NCBI GenBank assembly: GCA_028689735.1
Contig: JAQVCP010000029.1
Coordinates: 1-35,252 of the forward strand
Reading direction: 5' to 3'
DNA length: 35,252 bases
Source of the DNA: Hespellia sp.
GTDB lineage: Bacteria > Bacillota > Clostridia > Lachnospirales > Lachnospiraceae
Part shown: positions 30,490 through 35,252 of the stretch, piece after piece
Layout: every line of letters begins with the position of its first letter
Numbering within the stretch: position 1 is the stretch's first letter
The notes under the pieces: model-generated
What the model was told of the DNA's origin: nothing
The model's database searches: none
Seen by the model: only the letters and a program-made list of their open reading frames with translations
Translations under genes and position numbers: made by a program

Positions 30490-31881
30490 TTATTTGTTGT
30501 TTCTTTTTTCTAATAAAGCATCTGCATTTTTATCGACTGTTTTCTTGTCCAATGGATAAAGAAACTTCAGTGCTAACGCTAACAGAATAAATCCTGCTGC
30601 AGGCACGATGCAGGTAATGTTGTAGATTCCATCCACAACTTTTGGTTCAAATGCAGTAGCTGCCGTATATCCGATTACCGATAGCAGAACGCCTGCCAAT
30701 CCTGAGGAACAGGCCTGACCAAGTTTTCTGGCAAAAGAATATACCGAATAAATGGTTCCGTCAGACCGTTCTCCTGTCTTGACTTCCGTATCATCTATAA
30801 CATCGGTAATCATGGCCCAAATCACAAGGTTGAACATGGACATCCCAATCATTACGACACAGTATACTCCAACAAAAATATACATGTTATGTGTATGCAG
30901 GACAAATGCAACAATCAAGGCTGCAGCACTGATTAAAGCTCCAATGATGCCCAGTTCCTTTTTCCCGATTTTGTTTGCAAGTTTCACAGTAAATGTTGCA
31001 CATAGCAGTGTGACCACTGTTCCACCCATCGTTGCAAGTGACAGTCCCGCTGCATTTCCAAAGTAGTTCGGATAAATATAAGCCCCCATATTTCCTAAAG
31101 AAAGCTGTGCTAAAAGAAGTAATAATGCAGCAACTACAATTCCGATTAACGAACGGTTATGAACCAATTCTGATATTAGTTTTCCAAAACTGAACTTCTG
31201 TGTTACCTGCTCTACCTTTACCCGTTCCGTTGTCATGTGGTAGCAAAGCAGATAGCAGACGACTGCTGCAATTGAACACACAAGCGCTGCAAGCATCATC
31301 TTTGTTCCCGATAAAACAGAATTTCCATCGGCATCGGTGTAATAGATCAGGAGCGGAAGTACCACTCCGATTACAGTACTTGCAAGTGTTGCTCCAATGG
31401 TTCTCCAGCTGGAAAGCTGTGTACGTTCTCCCGGTTCTGGTGTAATTGCGGATGCCATCGATCCGTATGGAATGTTGACCCCTGTGTAGCAGATACTCCC
31501 CCATAACAAATACGTGAAAAACATCCAGAAGACTTTAAATCCCATTGGCATATCCTGGAACCAGCTGGCATACATAAGAAACGATGCCAGAGCTACTGGA
31601 CCGCACATTCTTCGAATCCAGGGTGAAAACTTCCCCTTTTTATTTGGTTTGCTTCGGTCTACAATCTGCCCCATTGTTACATCTGTAATTGCATCCACAA
31701 ATCTGGCCACCATCATCATGACACCGACTAAGGCTGCGGATACCCCCATTACATCCGTGTAGAATTTGAGTAAAAACATGGATGAAAGAATAAAAGTAAA
31801 ATCATTTCCAAAATCACCGAACATGTAGCCCAACTTATCTTTCATGCCAAACTTTTTTACTGCATTAACTGTGTTCTCCAT
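30490..31881 (-). CDS. uidB: Glucuronide:cation symporter, GPH family
   Basis: The 463-residue membrane protein belongs to the glycoside-pentoside-hexuronide symporters. About 12 hydrophobic helices are visible. The N-terminal block KLGYMFGDFGNDFTFILSSMFLLKFY and the DITDVTMG-like loop ARFVDAITDVTMGQIVDRS are family signatures. It is the first gene of the glucuronide operon, 28 bp before uidA, and is therefore called the glucuronide importer. AAAGGAGG precedes the ATG. Melibiose- or xyloside-type relatives are close in sequence, so substrate specificity rests on context. Confidence 0.9.
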   Translation of the reverse strand: MENTVNAVKKFGMKDKLGYMFGDFGNDFTFILSSMFLLKFYTDVMGVSAALVGVMMMVARFVDAITDVTMGQIVDRSKPNKKGKFSPWIRRMCGPVALASFLMYASWFQDMPMGFKVFWMFFTYLLWGSICYTGVNIPYGSMASAITPEPGERTQLSSWRTIGATLASTVIGVVLPLLIYYTDADGNSVLSGTKMMLAALVCSIAAVVCYLLCYHMTTERVKVEQVTQKFSFGKLISELVHNRSLIGIVVAALLLLLAQLSLGNMGAYIYPNYFGNAAGLSLATMGGTVVTLLCATFTVKLANKIGKKELGIIGALISAAALIVAFVLHTHNMYIFVGVYCVVMIGMSMFNLVIWAMITDVIDDTEVKTGERSDGTIYSVYSFARKLGQACSSGLAGVLLSVIGYTAATAFEPKVVDGIYNITCIVPAAGFILLALALKFLYPLDKKTVDKNADALLEKRNNK

Positions 31882-31917
31882 TTTTTTCCTCCTTTTTTTG
31901 TGATTTGCTGTAGCTGC

Positions 31918-32016
31918 ATCATATTCTATTTTTTCATTTATACGTTATGACAGTTTTCATCAGTTTTCGCACAGTTTTCATTTTTCATTGACCACAGGTA
32001 AATATTGTGTGATAAT
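31918..32016. promoter_or_regulatory. Divergent promoter region with three helically phased CAGTTTTC repeats
   Basis: Between uidB and the AraC-type gene, the plus strand reads CAGTTTTC at 31951, 31961 and 31972, direct repeats 10 and 11 bp apart on one face of the helix. They sit just upstream of where the -35 of the uidB promoter must be (its -10, TATGAT, is at 31918-31923 with a poor -35). This is classic activator geometry. The plus-strand promoter of the regulator is TTGACC (31988-31993), 17 bp, GATAAT (32011-32016). Confidence 0.68.
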
Positions 32017-32071
32017 AAGTGAAAATTATGTAAAAAAGTTTTTATGAGATGGTGATCCAGGAGGTAATAAA

Positions 32072-33298
32072 ATGAGATATGATTCTATTCTGAATTTCAC
32101 AAGAACAGTACTGCATGAACTAAACATTCATACATTTGTTGATGACCTTCCATTAAAATGGGATGATAAATATGATATGCAGCTTAGAAATAATCTATTC
32201 AATTCCCGCATATTTGAAGACAGCACTTTTTTTATAAGCAATAAAGATTTCTTTGTTCCTAATACGATCAGCTTTCTGACGGATTCCTTTTATTGTGAGT
32301 ATATAGGTCTGCTGCTTCCAGAGACTGATCCTGTTAAAGGTCTTCTGATCGGACCCTTCTCAACGGATATCTTTACAACGGGCAGAATAAAAGAATTATG
32401 CAATTGTCTTTCTCCTTCTAAAGATGCATACGAACTGCTTGGGCGTTATTATTCAACCATTCCTTCCGGTATTTCCGAGAACTGGCTGAAAGCATTACTC
32501 CGTTCTCTTGCCTCTGAATTATGGGAGACTCCTGAAAATTATGCTGCAAAATATTTTAAAAATGAACAAGGGTTTCCAACCGAATACGGCAAGGTACCTG
32601 TTCAGAGTTCGCCTGAAATCCTGAAAGTGATTGAAGATCGATATGAATCAGAAAACGCAATTATGAAATTTATTTCTCAGGGAAACTGGACTCTTGCAGA
32701 AAAGTATTTAAATGAAAATCCTACTTTAGTTTTAAATCAACGCATTCCAGATACATTGCGTGACACAAAAAATTATATGATTATTGCGAATACACTTTTT
32801 CGAAAAGCTGCAGAGCACGGTCAGGTGCATTCCATGTACCTGGACGAGTTATCTACAAAATTTGCAGCCAAGATAGAGGAAAGTACTTCTTCTAGAAAAA
32901 CACAAGAATTGTATCGTGAAATGATAAAGAAATATTGTATGTTGGTTCAATCTTACTCCGTACGCAGCTATTCACCAACGATGCAGAGGGTAATAAACTA
33001 TATCTTTACAAACATCTCAAGTGATTTAAGTTTAAACACCATTGCACAGGCTTTATCACTAAACGCCAGCTATCTCTCAACACGTTTTAAAAAAGAGACT
33101 GGCACGACGCTGACTTCTTATGTGAATAACAAACGCATCGAACAGTCTCTTTATTTTTTTAATACTACCGCACTTCCCATTCAGGATATTGCAAATATGT
33201 GCGGTATTTCAGATATCAACTATTTTACCCGCATCTTTAAAAAAAAGATGCAAATGACACCGAGGGAATATCGGGCTATGATTCAGGGAAATTCATGA
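32072..33298 (+). CDS. AraC-family transcriptional regulator of the glucuronide operon
   Basis: The 408-residue protein ends in a two-part AraC helix-turn-helix (about residues 305-405). SLNTIAQALSLNASYLSTRFKKETG is the first motif and the second is IQDIANMCGISDINYFTRIFKKKMQMTPREYR. The N-terminal 290 residues form a sensor region I do not recognise; no cupin or membrane segment is obvious. It is divergent from uidB and shares a 190-bp promoter region with three phased repeats, so it most likely activates the operon in response to a glucuronide or a pathway intermediate. GGAGG 8 bases before the ATG supports the start. Confidence 0.87.
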   Translation: MRYDSILNFTRTVLHELNIHTFVDDLPLKWDDKYDMQLRNNLFNSRIFEDSTFFISNKDFFVPNTISFLTDSFYCEYIGLLLPETDPVKGLLIGPFSTDIFTTGRIKELCNCLSPSKDAYELLGRYYSTIPSGISENWLKALLRSLASELWETPENYAAKYFKNEQGFPTEYGKVPVQSSPEILKVIEDRYESENAIMKFISQGNWTLAEKYLNENPTLVLNQRIPDTLRDTKNYMIIANTLFRKAAEHGQVHSMYLDELSTKFAAKIEESTSSRKTQELYREMIKKYCMLVQSYSVRSYSPTMQRVINYIFTNISSDLSLNTIAQALSLNASYLSTRFKKETGTTLTSYVNNKRIEQSLYFFNTTALPIQDIANMCGISDINYFTRIFKKKMQMTPREYRAMIQGNS

Positions 33299-33371
33299 AT
33301 AAAATAACTTAGTGACATACTCCACCACTTAACTCCTATAATTTTGGAGGACTACTTGTTCAACAATATTG

Positions 33372-33623
33372 TTACTTTTTGCATAATTCTGGTTTTACAG
33401 AAAAACAATTACACTCATCTTTCAGAGAGTTCGGCAATGCAGCATTGCTCGGAAGCGTTACTGTATGCATAAATGGTGTACGCTCTGACAATTCATTCAA
33501 AAGTAAATAGCCTTGCATTTCTGTAAAGGTGTCTAAATGAATATTCTTCCATCATTTTATTATTTTTTATCTATAGATTAATTCCTTCGCCTGCTCAACC
33601 AGATCCGCCAGATAGCTGCCCAT
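33372..33623 (-). pseudogene. Short coding remnants, origin unknown
   Basis: The 460-bp gap between the AraC gene and the tRNA-Trp terminator contains two minus-strand pieces that read like protein but have no proper gene around them. One is an open frame of 60 codons ending at 33372 (MQGYLLLNELSERTPF, from an ATG at 33518 with no ribosome-binding site). The other is a short frame ending at 33567 (MGSYLADLVEQAKELIYR, from an ATG at 33623 with AAAGGGA upstream). They are in different frames separated by stops. I read this as a decayed gene, though two tiny peptides cannot be excluded. No family recognised. Confidence 0.35.
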
Positions 33624-33704
33624 TGTTCCCTTTAGAACCAGTTGCTGGCAAAAGCCTGGGCGGTGTTCTTACGGAATAAAACTGTTCAATCCCTTTTTTG
33701 CAAA

Positions 33705-33749
33705 TAAAAAAAAGCCCTAGAAACTGCGGTTATGCAGACTTCTAAGGCT
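33705..33749 (-). terminator. Intrinsic terminator of tRNA-Trp
   Basis: On the minus strand AGCCTTAGAAG...CTGC-ATAACC-GCAG...TTCTAGGGCT folds into a long stem (33713-33749) followed by eight T residues, 12 bp after the tRNA 3' end. Confidence 0.85.
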
Positions 33750-33760
33750 AAAAAATTTAA

Positions 33761-33831
33761 CAGGGGATGAGGGAATCGAACCCCCACCAAAGGTTTTGGA
33801 GACCCCTATCATACCACTTGACCAATCCCCT
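33761..33831 (-). tRNA. tRNA-Trp (anticodon CCA)
   Basis: The 71-nt minus-strand sequence folds as a tRNA. The acceptor stem is AGGGGAT/ATCCCCT with discriminator G. The D arm contains AAGTGGTAT, the anticodon loop is CTCCAAA (anticodon CCA), and the T arm is GGGGGTTCGATTCCC. The anticodon stem has two G-U pairs. The 3' CCA is not encoded and must be added. It is a single-gene unit with its own promoter and terminator. Confidence 0.93.
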
Positions 33832-33854
33832 ATAGTAAAAAACGCTACTTCATA

Positions 33855-33884
33855 TTTATACCATAGTGGGGTCTTGCTTGTCAA
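33855..33884 (-). promoter_or_regulatory. Promoter of tRNA-Trp
   Basis: Minus-strand TTGACA (33879-33884) and TATAAA (33855-33860) are 18 bp apart, about 24 bp before the tRNA. Confidence 0.75.
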
Positions 33885-33930
33885 TATTTTCTTATTTTAA
33901 TTACTGTCTCTAATTGTTGTTATGTTGTCT

Positions 33931-34887
33931 CTAATTGTTAACTCCATGGTGCGCGTCATAGCTGCTTCTATCCAGAGCCTTGAACGCATATCCCATTGAC
34001 TGATAATGCTCAATAATTGTCGGAAGAGCATCTACCGTAGATTCTTTTGAATTTGCATCATGTGACAAGAATACCAGGTTGTTTCCATCCCACGCAGTTC
34101 CCTGATCTATTAATTCCGCAGTAGAACGAACGGCACCATCACCGGAGCTGCTGTTCCAGTCATAATACTGGTATCCACGGTTCTGAACCTCCTGCACAAG
34201 TGTAGACATGATGCCGGATGAATACTCTGCTGAAACAGTGTTCGAGGACCCGCCAGGAAACCGGATAAAACACGGCACATAGCCAATCTGCTGCTGTACG
34301 AGCTGACCAATGGCATCCAGATCACTGAAATATGCGTCCACAGATGCATAAACAGCTCCATAATCATGAGAATACGTATGTAAGCCAATTGTATGCCCTT
34401 TATCATATGCTACTTTAATCATGTTCGCATAGTCTGGATTAATATTGGTAACGAAAAATGTTGCCTTTGCGTTATATCTATCCAAAATATCCAAAACTGC
34501 CTGTGTATTGCTTGACGGACCATCGTCAAAAGTAAGATAGACGACTTTCTCCTCAGTCTCTGTGTCTGACCCTACCGACACCCCGGGCGAAACAGCATAG
34601 CCAGCTCTGTCATCTGTCACTTCCTCCGGCTTCGTCTCCTCTTCATTCTCCTTTGTCCCTTCTGTTGTATCTGCTTCATCCAGATTCACTGCAGTGACCT
34701 TTTTGGATGACGCCTCGCTTTCTGTCTTTTTACCGGATACTGTTTTCACAATAATCGTTCCGGTAATTGCAATCACTACAACTGCTATCGTGGCAATTAG
34801 AATCAACTGTCTGCGAACCTGCTGCTGTCTTCGCTTTTTATGACTGCTGCTTTCTGATTTTCTATTTTGTTTCTTTTCCTGTGGCAT
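33931..34887 (-). CDS. Membrane-anchored polysaccharide deacetylase (NodB homology)
   Basis: The 318-residue protein probably removes N-acetyl groups from peptidoglycan or another surface glycan. Residues 1-26 are very basic and Lys/Arg/Gln-rich. One hydrophobic span at about 27-50 anchors it, followed by an acidic Glu/Thr-rich spacer (about 55-112). The NodB domain has TFDDGP (D121, D122), the metal histidines H170 and H174 in GLHTYSHDYG, RFPGGS, the DWNSSSGDG motif and a C-terminal LSHD. This is the full family 4 carbohydrate esterase set. Ribosome-binding site GGGGGAGGATGCT supports the start. A TATAAT -10 lies at 34942-34947. It follows the rRNA operon terminator. Confidence 0.92.
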   Translation of the reverse strand: MPQEKKQNRKSESSSHKKRRQQQVRRQLILIATIAVVVIAITGTIIVKTVSGKKTESEASSKKVTAVNLDEADTTEGTKENEEETKPEEVTDDRAGYAVSPGVSVGSDTETEEKVVYLTFDDGPSSNTQAVLDILDRYNAKATFFVTNINPDYANMIKVAYDKGHTIGLHTYSHDYGAVYASVDAYFSDLDAIGQLVQQQIGYVPCFIRFPGGSSNTVSAEYSSGIMSTLVQEVQNRGYQYYDWNSSSGDGAVRSTAELIDQGTAWDGNNLVFLSHDANSKESTVDALPTIIEHYQSMGYAFKALDRSSYDAHHGVNN

Positions 34888-35078
34888 AGCATCCTCCCCC
34901 TTATTGTACTTTATGCTCTAATTTTTTGTTTAAACACTATTATTATACATTATATAGAAGAAAAAGTAACCTGAAAATACCAATTACTTTTATTCCTATA
35001 TGTTTTACTTCTTGGCGCATAACCTGCCAGCAAGTGTCAAGTTTTCGTGTGAACAGTAACAAGAATAACTCTATAATT

Positions 35079-35110
35079 AAAAAAAGCGAGGCAGTCAAAT
35101 ACCACCCCAC
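35079..35110 (-). terminator. Intrinsic terminator of the rRNA operon
   Basis: On the minus strand GTGGGGTGGT-ATTTG-ACTGCCTCGC pairs over ten positions (four G-U) and is followed by seven T residues, about 70 bp after the 23S 3' end. Confidence 0.72.
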
Positions 35111-35182
35111 TTACTATATTTTATATACCTTCAAAACTTCATACAAAGATTGTTTTTCATCCTTTTACCTATACCATGCTTT

Positions 35183-35252
35183 GGTTATGCCCTCGACCTA
35201 TTAGTAACAGTCAGCTCCATGTGTTACCACACTTCCACCTCTGCCCTATCTA
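35183..35252 (-). rRNA. 23S ribosomal RNA, 3' end (cut by window edge)
   Basis: The minus strand reads through GAGCTGACTGTTACTAATAG and GTCGAGGGCATAACC, the conserved last segment of bacterial 23S rRNA. The mature 3' end is placed at about 35183 by comparison with the usual TTAACC-type ending and may be off by a few bases. The gene enters from beyond the right edge. No 5S rRNA gene lies between its end and the terminator at 35079-35110. Confidence 0.93.

Noticed and set aside
21701-31881. The glucuronide operon as a horizontally acquired island
   Set aside because: No integrase, boundary repeats or sharp change in composition was seen, and such operons are ordinary in gut Lachnospiraceae.
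33761-33831. tRNA-Gln or another tRNA identity for the tRNA gene
   Set aside because: The acceptor and D arm resemble tRNA-Gln, but the anticodon loop CTCCAAA clearly gives anticodon CCA, tryptophan.

Overview
The window reads as chromosome of an anaerobic, low-to-mid GC Gram-positive gut bacterium, most likely a Lachnospiraceae member (the Mediterraneibacter/Ruminococcus gnavus/Dorea neighbourhood). The reasons are the tyrosine T-box, the oxygen-sensitive class III ribonucleotide reductase, CotF-type spore-coat proteins, MsmK- and ECF-type transporters, a HrcA/CIRCE heat-shock site and a beta-glucuronidase of gut Firmicute type. I see no phage, insertion sequence, plasmid or CRISPR. Most genes lie on the minus strand.

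Layout from left to right. At 1-1845 are the start of malQ (cut by the window edge) and tyrS with its T-box leader. At 1885-3802 are a FucO-type alcohol dehydrogenase, two operator-like palindromes and a TetR regulator. nagB-nagA (3848-5711) convert GlcNAc-6-P to fructose-6-P. At 5850-9336 lie truA, ecfT, ecfA2, ecfA1 and an easily missed 43-residue membrane peptide with its own promoter. At 9457-10921 are a structured RNA/terminator, a cyclophilin and two small spore-coat-like genes. On the plus strand at 11141-13987 are the sugar-ABC ATPase MsmK, a 19-bp tandem repeat, a CdaR/PucR-type regulator and a small membrane protein. At 14026-19257 are trxB, an nrdD fused to a thioredoxin-like domain, nrdG and proC. 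At 19441-21673 are a DUF134-NifX fusion with a repeated operator motif, an unlisted 57-residue ORF and hsp20 under CIRCE.

The main metabolic unit is the glucuronide operon at 21701-31881, with a divergent AraC-type regulator at 32072-33298. A GPH-family symporter imports glucuronides and beta-glucuronidase frees glucuronate. UxaC, UxuB and UxuA then convert it through fructuronate and mannonate to 2-keto-3-deoxygluconate. One or both of two tandem KdgK-like kinases phosphorylate this, and KdgA splits it to pyruvate and glyceraldehyde-3-phosphate. Every step from import to central metabolism is present.

The right end (33372-35252) holds degraded coding remnants, a tRNA-Trp gene with its own promoter and terminator, a membrane-anchored polysaccharide deacetylase and the 3' end of a 23S rRNA gene followed by a terminator with no 5S gene between.

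I did not find a clearly new multi-gene system. The best leads are small: the two unlisted short genes, the DUF134-NifX fusion with an internal ribosome-binding site and operator array, the nested structured RNA before the ECF operon, the 19-bp repeat array, and the NrdD-thioredoxin fusion next to thioredoxin reductase.
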